Positions 9,387 to 20,923 of a stretch of DNA of 41,415 bases are shown piece after piece. The stretch covers positions 772,914 to 814,328 of the forward strand of contig CACRSC010000031.1 in NCBI GenBank assembly GCA_902651635.1, read 5' to 3'. Made by a program: the position numbers and the translations under genes. Below the pieces are notes generated by a model, which ran no database searches, was not told the DNA's origin, and was given only the letters and a program-made list of their open reading frames with translations. Every line of letters starts with the position of its first letter. The stretch's first letter is position 1. This stretch comes from Mastigamoeba balamuthi. Its lineage: Eukaryota > Evosea > Mastigamoebida > Mastigamoebidae.

Positions 9387-11835
9387 TTACATAGAGGCAT
9401 TGACACTGGGTTGTGATAGTGCAGCACTCGAGGCACCGGAGCGCACAGACAGGCTCGGACGGAAGCGCTGGAAGCTCGTCCTGACACCTTCCTTGAAGGA
9501 CGTCCTGACATCGCGGAACCTGACCGTCGGGTCCGTGCGCCTGGGGCGCAGGTTGATGTCGCGGACAAGCTGCTTGCACGCGGGATGCAGAGCCAGGTCG
9601 ATCTGGTCCGGGAACCCCCTGTGCCTCCCCATCATCATCACGAGGGTCAGCACGAGCTTGCTGAGCGTGTGCATTCTCCCCGCGAAGCTGTACGAGACAC
9701 CAGGGAAGCCCAGCGAGAGCCCCACAGTGCCGTACGCCGATACTGTCTCGAAGAGGATTCGCAGCGCCGAAAAGCTGACCGGGTCCTTGTTGATGTTGCT
9801 GTTCTCGATCAGGCAGATCACGCAGAATGGCACGAACACCCACGTGGTGTCAAACAGCAGCAGCCTCTTGAGCTGGAACCCCGCAGAGTTAGGAATCCGC
9901 TTTTTCGTGTCCTCCTCCGCGACCGCGGTGACGTCCTCGCGGGTGGAGCGCATCGTAACTGCATTTGGCAGCACGATGATGTACATCATGATGATGTAGA
10001 GCACGACGGTCCCATTGTTGAACCGTGCAAGGTCAAGTGAGTTGAATCCGGCCGCCCGGGTACTGATCGTTTGAAAGATGAGGTTGAAAACCCTGTATCC
10101 GGGCGAGATCTCCGTGAACTGTTTCCATTCGGTACCAAACGTCATTGCCAAATGAATTGCCAGCAGGCCGAAGAAGACCATCGCGACCATCCGCGTGTTG
10201 CGGGCAGGAAAGAGACAGACAGTAAGCCTCCGCGGGAACCTGAGTGTGTATCTGGTGCACGAGGAAAGACGACGACAGCGGAACTTGTGTGCAAACCAGT
10301 CAATCGTCATGATAACCAACCTTAGCATCATCGGAAACCTGTGGGCCAGCGCAACGGTCAAACATCAGAATGAGGTGTTAGAGAACATACCCAGTGTTGC
10401 CACACACAATGAGAAATGCATACAACATCAGAGCAAAAGGATGTTTCTGCAGTGCCACAAAGTTATCCGGCCACAAAGCCATTCCGGCATTCGAGAAGGC
10501 CATAATTGCATGGAACAACGATACCCACACAACGCTCAGGTTAGAGTTCGTCACAACTTTCTGTGCGATAGCGCTCGTTAGGACTATCAAGCACAATCGT
10601 CAATCGCACCTTATTTGCAGGCACCGAAAAGTAGATCAGCATGATAATGAAGGCTGTGAACCACGGAAGGAACCAATACCCCAGCAACACCTTCAGAAGG
10701 AACGACAGCGCCCTGCGGTCTTGCCCGTGCCTCTGCAGCGCGTGGAACTGCGATATCTTCTCCGGAGTTAGCTGGTCAAGCGACGAGGGCCTCGGATTCA
10801 GCTGCTCGGGTGCAGGCGTGATGACGGGGCCGTACGCGGACATCACAGACGGCACGGCAATGGAAAGCGAAGAGCACGACATGCTGGGCAGGGCCAGGCT
10901 GTCCATCGCCACGGACGACGACGTGAGGGGCGGCGACGGTGGTGCGCCCGTCGCGATCTGGGCGCTACTGAGGTCATCGAGTGGCACAACCTGCGGGGGC
11001 GCCAACGTCGGGTGCGGCGGCGGGGAGTTTCTGAGGTGCGAAAGCTCCTCCGGCTTCCTCCAGAGCGTGCGCCTGAGGGAGACCAGCAGCAACGCATCAA
11101 AGACAGCTCCTCCGACGATGACGATCACGCAAGTCGTGACTGCGCGGCACAACAGAGGGCAACGCTGCCTGAGTCACAGAGAAGAAAGAGGAAAAACAGA
11201 ACGCCAACGCCCAAACAGGCACACCCGATTTAAACGAGAATTCCCTAGTGCAATACCAAAACGGGCACACGGCCTACACCCCCGAGCGCGCGCTGCCAAG
11301 ACCCTGCAAGGCGCGAGCCAGGCGGGGAATCCCCCATCAAAAACCGAGGAATATTCCACCTGTCACCGAAAAACGCGAAAGAACAGCCCTCGGGACCTTG
11401 GCTGCCGATCCTGAGCAGGCTGAAGTCGACGGGCGAGAGCCCCGTCGTGCTGATGGCGCTGACCTCGAGGAACAGCGCGTCGACGTAGCAGACCCTCCCG
11501 CCCTCGATGGCGCACACGAGGCCGGCGGCGGTCATCGTCAGCACCGTGAAGAAGGCGATGTGCGCCGCGAAGTAGTACCGCGAGACCAGCACCGCCATCT
11601 TCTTGCGGATCCGGCGCCACGAGCGGCGGAAGGACGAGCGGGCGGAGCCCTGGGTGTGCCGCGCGGCCTCCTTCTGTGCGGAGCGCACGGCCTGGCGGCG
11701 CTGCTCGGCCTCGAGTGCACTGGCGATGAGCTCGGGGGGCGGGAACGGCGTGCCGGGAGCGGCGACGGGTACATCGACGACGCTGACGACCTCAAGCGCG
11801 GCGTCGGGACCAGGCGCGGACTGCGCCTGCGCCAT
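9387..11835 (-). CDS. Trk/HKT-type potassium (or sodium) transporter
   Basis: Plasma-membrane cation transporter of the Trk/Ktr/HKT superfamily, 718 aa. Exons (minus): 11835-11360, 11168-10610, 10560-10391, 10338-9387; introns are 191, 49 and 52 nt. Four pore loops, each with the filter glycine, are visible: AISTTGLS (Gly near 132), AFSNAGMAL, STRAAGFNS and SAYGTVGLS. They alternate with paired hydrophobic helices, the four MPM units of this family. GNTGFPMMLR after the second unit and LTLVMMMGRHRGFP near the end are typical. A roughly 110-residue Ser/Pro-rich loop separates units 1 and 2 in the cytosol. All four loops keep Gly, which in plant HKTs goes with K+ permeation; ion choice here is inference. 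The protein start at 11835 is the only ATG that precedes the basic segment and first helix. Confidence 0.9.
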
Positions 11836-12136
11836 TCACGCCGGAGCTGAGCACCGCACGGGTTTCTCTGTGCGGGGCTTTCAGAAGAAGACTAAGTGCT
11901 TTTCCCTAATTCGGGGTCGTGGTGTCAGAAATCAACGTGGCATTTGATGAACCTTCCAGCAGCGAACCCACACAAAAATCAACGTTCTTGACACACGGGG
12001 GCGATTGCTCATCGGGCCGAATGGAACAGAACGAGACAGTTGCCACCAGTGCTGATCGGCACGAGGAATTTGTCTAATCAGATTTGCTCGGCCCCGATCA
12101 CCTCTTGCAACTAACTTGAATTGGCCGGGTGCTTGG
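11836..12136. other. Intergenic gap, Trk to VIT-VWA gene
   Basis: About 300 bases between two minus-strand genes. No coding signal or clear repeat is seen. It should contain the Trk promoter and the 3' UTR of the VIT-VWA gene. Confidence 0.5.
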
Positions 12137-15100
12137 TCACGACAGCAGGCACTTTTCCTTGTGCTCACGTTTCGCACCGCTGGAAGTTGCGTGGGCCTGC
12201 GGAGCAGCATCCACCTGAGCCTGCGGTTTGCTCTCAGACTGGGCTGGCTGTTTGTCCTGCGGCTTCTTGTCGTTCTCGGGCTTCGTCGACGGCTGCTCTG
12301 CCGGTGGCGCGGTGGAGCCTCCAGACTTGTTCTGAAGCGATTCCAGGCGCTTGCGGCACTCCTCCAGCGTCTTGGCGTTGCGCTCGCGCTCTTCGGTTGC
12401 CTGGCGCTCCAGGGACGCACGCACCTCAGCCTCCTCCTTGCGGTCGTTCGCGTCCTCCTCCTCGTTCATCTTCTGGAGCATCTGCTGCGTCTCGGCACTG
12501 GGCTGCTTCTTGAAGTCGACGTCCCCGACATCGACAATGTCCGTGCTCTGTGCCAGGCGGATGGTGATGAGCTCGTAGTGCTCCTCCGGCCTCGAGAAGT
12601 TGGTGTAGATGGTAAGCAGGATGGTCGTGCCGCCCGAGAGGTTCTGCTGGTGCGACGCGTAGTACTTTGCGCGGATCTTGTAGTTGCCGTTGAACGCGTT
12701 ACGGCACATGTACTCCTCCGGGCCGTAACCCTGGCGGAAGTCTCGCGACAGCATACCGCCAATCTCCGTGCGGTTGTGGCCGAAGTAGCACTCCTCCCCC
12801 GTAGGCTCGACAACGTGGAGATCGACGTCCGTCATGTCCGTGTCCCACGCCATAGAGATGCGGATGTCCGCGTCGACGGGAGACCTGAACATCTCCATCC
12901 TCTGGGGCACCTCGAGTGCGGCACCGGGCTTCGTGCCCGCGAGCCACAGAAGACGATTGATCTCGGTGAGGGCAGTGAGCTCAATCTCGTCGAAGCGCGA
13001 GTCCCAGCGCCCCGTGACGACTTTCCACAGGCGGTCGAGCGCCTCCTGGTAGCGACCGCGCTTGATGAGCACGAGGCCGAGGTCACGGAACGACTGCGGC
13101 TCGCTCTCGCGCAGCTGAAGCACGCGGCGAAACACGGAGACGGCAGAATCCAGCTCTCCGAACTCGTCGAGCTTGTAGCCCACTATGCGGTACAGCTGCG
13201 GCTCCTCGATCCCGATATCGAGAATGCTGGTCAGGACCCGCAGAGCCATCTCTTTGCTCTTGAGCGTCCTCGCAACTGGAACACGTTAGGCTGGCGATCA
13301 AGGTCGCAAACACGCACAGTACTCGGAGACATCGAGGTAGAACGCCGGCGATGTCATGTAACTCTCGCGTTGGATGAGGTACTCCTCGTACGCCGCCTTC
13401 ACGTCCTGACCACGAGCTTTTATCTTCGTCAGGTACGGCGTGTCCGGGTCCCAGGACTTGAGAGAGATCGAAGGCTGCGGCGCTGGCTCGGGAGCTGGCG
13501 GAGCTTGGTCCCCACACGGCGGGGGTGGGGGTGGTGCTCCTCCCCCAAACACCGCTCCGGGAGCTGGGCACGCGCACGGACACGGAGGAGGGCACGCAGC
13601 CAGGCACATTGCCTGAGGCGCGCAGCGCGAACGGCACTCGGCCTCCATTTGTATGGATTCGTCGCACATCGCACTGGCCCTACAGCACTCCGCCTCTGCC
13701 TCCTCCGCCTCCTCCGCCTCCCTCCGAGCCATTTTGCACTTTTTCATGCAAACCTTCTCTTTACACCTTTCGAGAGCTTCCTCCTTCTTCTCTGAGCGGC
13801 CTTTCTTCGACTTGTTTGCTGGTGGCTCGAGCTTGCTGATTTTCTCCTGGAGGCCGCGCAGCTGTGATTCGAAGTCGGCACGGCCCAACCTGGAATTCTC
13901 TTCGTACTCTGCCCTAACCTTGCCGAGCTTCTCACTCCGCGAGGTCTGCCTCTGCTGGCGAGCCTTGTCCACAATCACCTCCTCCTGAGTCTTGTACTTC
14001 GTCGACCACCACTGGGTACGATTCGACCAGGCGCAGGAAACCGTAGTCAGCTTCTGCTCAACGCGATTTGCTTCCTCCTGCTCCGCGCGCACCCTGTCGC
14101 GAACGAACTCCGCGTGGACATCCGGCAGGGCCTGCGCATCGGGCTCGATGCCGTGCTTACGGTAGTCCTCGATGGACTCGAGGACCAGCAGAGAAGAGCC
14201 AGGCGCCACAAAGTGGTACGTGCGGGCGAGCTCGAGTACCTGCCGCTTGGTGTCGTTGTCGTTGTCCGCGGCGAGCAGCTCATCGGACTTGAGCCTGGCC
14301 CACGCACGCGGGACCTGGGTGGATGCGGACTGCGACGATGCCACAGCGACTTCAACAGTCCGCTCAACAGCAGAGCCCCGGCCATACTGAAGAGTGACTG
14401 TTCCGGAAGCCCCAGTCAGGCGACCCGCAACGGTGAACCGGCGGCAGCTTGCTCCAACGAGCGGCACCGGGTGCGCTGGATAGATTTCGCCGACGCCCTC
14501 GCTCCCCACAGCGCGGATGAAGCCGAACGGCCTCTCTTGCGCCAGGGCGTCTGCTGCGCGATCGGCCGAGAAACTGGCCGACGCAACGTTGAAGAAGCAG
14601 CCGCCGGACTTCTGCGAGACCAGCTTGAGGAGCGCGTGGTTCGCCTTGGCGTTCGCCGTGAACGTGTGCACCGGGCACGGGGCATCTCCCTCGGGCGCCG
14701 CCTGCCCGAGGTTCCCGAAGCCGTCGCTGAACACGAGGGCGTACCTGTACTGCGCGGCCTTGAGTGCCTCGTACAGGCACTCGACGCACGACCCGCCGTC
14801 TGCCTGCTCCCCCTCGATCGCCCCGACGATGTCGTCGACGCTGCCAGACTCCTTCAGGTCGAACGTGCGCGGTGCACTCGCCGTGTTGCGGAGGAAGACG
14901 AGGTCGACCTTGGACACGCCGTGCGAGGCAGCGGAGGCGAGCGCTGCCGACAGGGCCTTCTCCTCCGCCGCGCGCTCTGCCCTCGCCGCGCGGCTCAGGC
15001 TGACGTCGTAGACCACGGCCACGCGGTCGCTCTGAGCACTCGCGGAGCCCTGCGCGGCGTCCGCGAAGAACGAGGCGGGCACAGTGTCTGTGACGACGAA

Positions 15101-16070
15101 GTACGTCGGGGACGTGTCCGGGGCGCCTGGGAAGCGCGAGAGCGAGACCGCGGGCTTGTCGGGGTCCGGCGCGTCGGGCGACGCGTGCGGCAGGTCGAAG
15201 ACGATCGGGCGCGCGAGGACGAGGCCCTCGATCACTCCGGTCGAGAGCACGCCCGTGTCCTCGGCCTTCTGGATCGCGGCACCGCCGTCGTCGGCCACGC
15301 TCGCCTCGGGCACGCCAGAGGTCTCGAGCGTCAGGCAGAACGAGTCGAGCGCGGCGTCGCCGAACGCGGGGACGACGTAGTGGGGGCCGTCGAGGGGCGC
15401 GACAGAGCACACGCGGACCCTCTTGGCCCCCGAGGCCGGGATCGGGTACACGCGCGTGGTGAACGAGTTGCCGGCCGCGACCTCTGCCAGCCCCGCCTCC
15501 TTCCCGCTCCTGACCGCCTCCTCGAACGCCACGCGGGCGGTTTCTGCATCGGGCGAGCAGCAGCCAGATTCAACAACACGTCAGACCCGATTGGGCGACG
15601 GACGAGAAAACCAGAAGGACGTATCTCCGCGCACCTTTCTCGACGGGGATGGCGTCGAGGAGACGGCCGGCAGCCGTCTCGATCGCGTAGCCGGTGACGG
15701 TGCCACCCTCGGGCAGCGGGAAGTTCAGGGTTCCCTCTGCCAATCGAAAAAACGCCAACGATAAGCGGTGGTGAGAAGGGGATCGCCCCCCGAAAAACGA
15801 GAATAAAACGGAGTGCATTGGGCGGAACCGAAAGGACCGACGGGGACAACGAACCGAGAACGCGAGGGTGCGGGTTGCTGAAGGTCATCGTCCTTTGGGG
15901 GGCGAGAAACGGTGGTTAGACGGCCAACGGCAAACCGAAGAGAACGGGCAATACCATGTGGACTCGGCCTCGAAGCCCGAGATGCGGACGGAGATGGACA
16001 AGGCCGAGAGCCTGATGGGGTCTGGCTCCCCGGCGACGGTGAGCTTGGGCGGGAGATGGGCGGAAGCCAT
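12137..16070 (-). CDS. VIT, VWA and DUF2135 domain protein
   Basis: Predicted 1206 aa. Exons (minus): 16070-15955, 15892-15855 (38 nt), 15736-15635, 15543-13318, 13275-12137; introns are 62, 118, 91 and 42 nt. The first four exons assemble a VIT domain: ISVRISGFEAE, FSNPHPRVLEGTLNFPLP, then VAFEEAVRSGKEAGL. A von Willebrand A fold follows near residue 265, with a MIDAS-like DVSLS. YHFVAPGSSLLVLESIEDY, typical of bacterial VIT-VWA proteins, comes next. A charged coiled-coil and a Cys/Pro-rich insert (about 560-790) precede WDPDTPYL. The end carries TPR-like helices and a DUF2135 domain (WDTDMTDVDLHVVEPTGEECYFGH near 960-1000), then a Lys/Gln-rich tail. No signal peptide or membrane span is seen. 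This domain order is known mainly from bacteria. Function is unknown; protein binding through the metal site is likely. Confidence 0.85.
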
Positions 16071-16296
16071 CGCGAGGTGTGAACGAGAAATGCGAAGTTA
16101 GCTTGTGGGGAGGAAACGCGTTATTCCGTGGTAGATATTTACAAAATCCCGCAGCCAATTCACAGAACAAGAAAGAAGTCAATTTATTCTGACAGCGAGG
16201 ACAGAACCCCGAAGCGGAAAGTTTCGTCTACCAAGATTATTTTTCTTCGGCGCAGTCTTCACAGCTATACAACCACAGTCTCCATTCTGCGAGGGG

Positions 16297-18745
16297 CTAT
16301 GGTGAGATAGCGGAATAGAGCGCACTAACATACAGGACCGAACTTCTCCATTCCTGCAGGTTCCCCTTCGTGTTTTTCGACAGAGGGGCGGCAGCGGTTT
16401 GGTGAGGCAGGAATTGCAGCACAGTCTCCATTAGAGGCATCACGATGTACTCAATAAACCCGACTTGGCACTTAGCCACTGAGGGCTTGTCACGGTCCAT
16501 GAACGCACTTATCGGGAGGTCCCGGCTTTTCTCCACATCTCCCTCTGCAGAAACTCGTAAGACACGGCAATTCAATGGCCACATAACGCACGGATGTAGA
16601 ACTCCCGCATCACGCAATCGACCCAACGCTGACAGTCGATGGAACTTCTGCAGGGGTTGCAAATATCGGCCATCTTCACGAGTGCCTGGAGCAGAAGCAT
16701 TTTGGTCGGCTTGTCAGGATTCGCGATTATGCCGCCACTGATTTTGGCCTGGAACTTGCCCATGATATCGAAATGCTGCGCCAGATCCTGCCACACGGGG
16801 TTCAAATTGAGATATGCCAATAGGATGTCTCACGGTTGCCAAGATCATTCCAACAATGAGGTCACGGGCGTCCCGTATTTGAGAATCGGTCAGGCCAATG
16901 AAGATATCGCTGTCGGGGTCGTCGAGGAGAATCCTAAACAGGGTTGCAGCGTGGTAGTTCTCCAGTATAGAGCGATCATTGTACAGAACTGCAAGAGAGT
17001 TCTGTGTAGTGATATGAAACGCGTTATTCAGACCAGGGTGCCCGATATCATGAGCCATTGCTGCAACAACCGATGCAAACAGATCCAGATCGGAAAAGTA
17101 CTGGAGTCATGGTCAGATAGTGATTGAAAACTGCTTCATCATACCGTGGATGCGCCGCCGGCGAACAGAAAGTAGCAGACGGCATGAAGGACATCAGCTG
17201 CATGCACTGGACAAACTGTGTAAGGGGAGGTATAACATAAAAGCGCACATGAATTATGGTAAGGGTTATCTTTGTATCCTGACTCGATCACAGAGCAGAA
17301 GTGGCGCAGCTTCGACTCGCTGACTCCAAATTTCTTGTTCACTCCAATGCGGGACAGCATGTGCATCGAGAGGTAGTACAACGAATGCCCCTTAGTTATT
17401 TCGTGGAGTTTCCACATGTCAAAATCCCAGTCATCCACGGTTCTCATCAGTTCTTCCACCTCTTTATCGATTCTGTGTTGGCCAAATGTAAGAATGACAT
17501 TGTAGCCTGCACAAAAAAGCTCAACTGCGCATCCTGAAGAAGATTCGGCCTGGAGCGCGAGAGACTTGTTGATTTCGTGAGACGTCTATCCGTAGCACTC
17601 GGGGGCCGAGTATGCGGCGCAGATGTAGTCTGTTGCTCGAGAAGGTCACCGAGAAAATCACCAAGATCCGAGTCCATTGCTGCTCAGCTTTTGTGAGAAC
17701 TGGCGAGAATATTCTCGGACTTTTATCCCTGAGATCCGGCGTGTACAACTGGTTTGCGGACGACAACATGGCCAACAAAGTCACCAGTTTCTTTTTCATC
17801 GGAGGCGGCAGGTCTAGAGAATCGATCAGATACAAAATCAATCGACTTTGGCGTACGCTCTGTTTTTGAGAGGCTTTTCAGTGTCGTTATTGCCTTCATG
17901 ATTGGGGCCTCGACACTGGTAGCAGCCTTCTCCTCTTCCTGTATTTGCTTGACCTTGTCCATCAGTTGCTTGTTCTCCTGCTGTAACTTCGCGATGTCAC
18001 GTTTGCGCTCGAGCAATGTCATCGAGTATTTGCGAACGAATCGTTCCATGAGCAAGAACCCAATGCCCAGGAACAACAGTGTTATCAGGAGAGTCGTCTC
18101 CATTTGCCACATGATCCCTGGATGCATGACTGCACCCAGAAGGGTCTGTTTATGTGTAGCATCTGCCATAACGTGAGTCTCCTAATGTTCTAATGGAAAT
18201 CAAACACCTCGGTAGAAGTAAATCATGAACATGACGCAACAACCGTACTCGAGAAGAAACAGGCCAATGAAAATCTGCGAGGTATCGTTGAGCAAGTACA
18301 AATAGGGGTCACTCACCATCACGTGTGTCTGGAGGTTCGACAGCCCGGTTTGCAGAAACACAACGAGACAGGTGCTGTAGTACAGCACAGTGATCACCAC
18401 ATGCGCCTCACGAGATGCCACACACAGAATGGCGAAGGGAGGGAGAGTTCCATAGATCCTGGACACCGCCAGCACCGTCGGCTCTAATACACGCGGGAGC
18501 TCCAGGAATGAGAAGAACAGCGCCGAGTCTGCACCGTTTGTGAGTGGTATTGCGAGGTGGCGCAGTGCAGGTACACGGAATGATGTTCTGGTATCTTATG
18601 TCGGGCGCCCACGCCTTCGAGGCCGCGACGATGAGGAACAGGAACCCGACGTACATGGCCAGGAGCTGTTCCGGTTGTGTTGTCAAGGGCAGCAGAGTTG
18701 GAACGGGAAAGCCCGTACCTGTGAGTACACGGGACCCTGTATCAT
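16297..18745 (-). CDS. Multi-pass membrane cyclic-nucleotide phosphodiesterase (class I)
   Basis: Hydrolyses cAMP and/or cGMP at a membrane. Eleven exons (minus): 18745-18719, 18665-18575, 18528-18208, 18162-17857, 17813-17721, 17679-17526, 17472-17249, 17206-17145, 17100-16834, 16787-16592, 16544-16297, giving 662 aa. Introns are 41-53 nt. Five hydrophobic spans come first (MYVGFLFLIVAASKAW, YSALFFSFLELP, VITVLYYSTCLVVF, IFIGLFLLEYGCCVMFMIY, LLITLLFLGIGFLL), then a coiled-coil (LQQENKQLMDKVKQIQ). The catalytic domain has YHNSLHAADVLH, AHDIGHPGLNN, LYNDRSILENYH, KMADICNP, QGDVEKSRDLPISAFMDR and the purine-gripping Gln in AKCQVGFI. All metal ligands are present. A perfect GTGAGT...GCAG 42-nt segment (18316-18275) may be a further frame-neutral intron. 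The acceptor at 17680/17683 is a GAG-CAG pair. Substrate choice cannot be read off. Confidence 0.88.
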
Positions 18746-19059
18746 CCCGCTGCGGAACGACGTGAACCCCGTCAGGCTAAGAAGTCCGGGTTAGCTGAAC
18801 ATCGCCAAAGGTGGGTCTGCACGATTCGGTGTTGTGGCGCTTGGCACTCGCTGCACGGTCCTTGTATGCCTGTGCGGGGGCCGGAAATGGCGCGCGTCAG
18901 AGAGGGTTCCTGCGGCGAGCGAGGGGTGGGAAGGCTCGCCTCCATTCCTGTGCGAAAGAGCCGAAATGCACTGCCCCCAAATTTTGATTGTCGAAGATAT
19001 TCCACCACACCAGACGTATCTTCCCTCCTCCTATTCGTTCGTGTTGGCGTTCTGAGCAA
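18746..19059. promoter_or_regulatory. Divergent promoter region, PDE (-) and pfkB kinase (+)
   Basis: The two genes start 314 bases apart and point away from each other, so both promoters must lie here. The only AT-rich patch (18978-19003, including GAAGATATTCC) sits about 60 bases before the pfkB ATG. No coding frame is credible. Confidence 0.45.
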
Positions 19060-20370
19060 ATGTCCGTTGTCGTTGGGGTGGGTGCCGCTGTTCTCGGTGC
19101 GTCGCGGCGGTCGCCCTGCTCGCTCACGAGTCCCTCTCGCAGACATCGTGGCCGCCGTGCCGCGGTTCCCTCGTCCTGACGAGAAGCTCAAGGCCCAGTC
19201 GCTCGTTCTGGTGCCCGGCGGCAACTGCCTCAACTCGTGCGTGTGCCTCGCGCGCCTCGGGGTCCGCGCCTCCTTGGTGTCCAAGGTCGGCTCCGATGCC
19301 TTTGCGGACCAGATCCGGCGCTCGCTCCAGAGCGAGGGCGTCGACTCGTCCCTGCTGGTCGCTGCCGACTGCGCCACGCCCATCAGCTTCATCATCGCCG
19401 AGGAGCAGAACAAAACGTACCTGTCTCCGTCGCAGCCTCTGTCCGGCCTGCGGCCTGTCTCAACGGAAACTGCGCAGGAGGACGTGCATTGGGCCGAGGT
19501 CACTGCAGCTGACGGCCGAGGACCGGGCGCCTGTGGAGGCCCTGGATGGCTGCAGGCTTCTCCTGCTCGGTACGACTGCGTGGACGACACTGCGAGGCTG
19601 ACGTTCTCTAAGATGGTAGGCACGGCCCGGTGGCTGTCTCGATGGCACTGGAGGCTCGGAGACGCTCGATTCCGATCATTCTGGACGCAGAGACGTCGGA
19701 CCGTCCTTGTACGACATTGCGGATAGTCTCCTAAGTTGCCCCCTGACGTTCATTCCTCCAGGCTTCTCGGAGATGCTGGAGCTGGCGGACGTAGTCGTCA
19801 CCAACTCGGAGTTCCCTCTCTCCGAGACCCGCAAGGAAGACCTGCTGGCTGCCATGTGCGAGCTCCTGCAGCGCAAGTCAGGGGAGTACAGGCGCGCTGT
19901 TGTGACCACGCTTGGCTCTGCCGGCTCGCTCCGCCTCTCGGTTGCCAGTGGCGACTGCCCTGGGCTGGCGCGTGTCCGCACTCTGGAAGAGGTGAAGGGC
20001 GTCGCGAACAGCAGCGGAAGCCTTGCTGTCACCCGCATGATGTACACGCACGACCGCGGGGAGTTCGCGCTGCTGCATTGTTCCGTGCTTGAGGGGTTGC
20101 ATGTTGTTGACACGAATGGTCAGTTTCGACCGAAGCCAGCGAAATCTCACAATTTGCTGTAGGGGCTGGCGATGCCTTCGTGGGAGCAACGGCATTCGGC
20201 GTTCTTCGGGGGCTCTCAGACGAGTCGTCGTTGCGCCTGGCCTCCTTCGTTGCTGGTGAGTGAATTGGATTGCCTCATCTCGTCTCAACCACCCCGCAGG
20301 CAAGAAATGTGAGGGGACGGGTGCACACCAAGCGCTCCCTCGTCTCGACGAAGTCGCCCAGTTTCTGTAG
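19060..20370 (+). CDS. pfkB-family carbohydrate kinase
   Basis: Cytosolic ATP-dependent sugar (or nucleoside) kinase of the ribokinase superfamily, 339 aa. Seven exons: 19060-19096, 19143-19416, 19478-19569, 19613-19708, 19762-20118, 20163-20255, 20300-20370; introns are 43-61 nt. The N-terminal strand MSVVVGVGAAVLD leads to GGNCLNSCVCLARLG (pfkB signature 1). NKTRTCIGPRSL, then DGR and IPIILDAETSD, resemble a subfamily of plant pfkB kinases rather than ribokinase itself. The catalytic anion-hole motif NGAGDAF with base Asp is rebuilt exactly by the fifth join (AAT G|GG GCT GGC GAT). It ends KKCEGTGAHQALPRLDEV. The substrate cannot be assigned. Confidence 0.9.
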
Positions 20371-20923
20371 CGCGGCTGAGAAGCGTGGTGAATATCATGC
20401 ATGAATATCTCTCCCTCGCAGTTACCGAGTCACCGTGACGAATTGTTCTGTGATCAAAAAAGTACAGCACCCAAATTGTCTTATTCTCCCCTGCCAGTGG
20501 AGCCGTGTTGCCGGAACCAACTCGGCTCTCTGAGTGCACGATGGAGATGTCGCTGAAGAAGAGGATTAGTGGCGGGACGTGCGCGTGCCTGCGCGGCCTG
20601 CCGTGCGACATGCCCCACGACAGCCTCACCCGGTCGCCGTGCGCTCAGTATCCAACCAGGGAATCATCGCCACGCAACTCACCCCAGTGCTCGCGCTCGA
20701 CCGCACGAACGGCCGCTGTGCCCGTAGTGCCCCGCCTGCTGTTCTAGGGTCCAGCGGAGAGTGGAGCGCGAGGCACGTGTCTCCTTGGTGTTCTATTTTT
20801 AACATCAGCACCCCACGTGCGGAATCGCAGCGGGGACGAGTCGACGACGGAGGCGCCTGTGACTTACTGTCCATCTCGGTGCACAACAGCGCTGTGAGAT
20901 TGACCCTACAAGCTTGGTCTGAC
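20371..20923. other. Gap or missing 5' exons before the Sel1 gene
   Basis: This 553-base stretch holds the pfkB 3' end and probably part of the next gene. An ATG at 20541 opens MEMSLKKRISGG, and several GT/AG pairs could splice it toward the frame used at 20820-21058. One joined option places HERPL, reminiscent of a B-box zinc finger, ahead of that frame. None of the combinations is convincing. AATATC words occur at 20391 and 20404. Confidence 0.35.

Noticed and set aside
14114-15697. 527-codon plus-strand open frame over the VIT-VWA gene
   Set aside because: Antisense shadow; the minus strand carries continuous recognisable VIT and VWA sequence.
17723-18169. Separate PDE gene starting at the ATG at 18169
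   Set aside because: A typical 45-nt intron (18207-18163) joins the upstream membrane exons in frame and removes this ATG, and otherwise two genes would lie only 30 bases apart.
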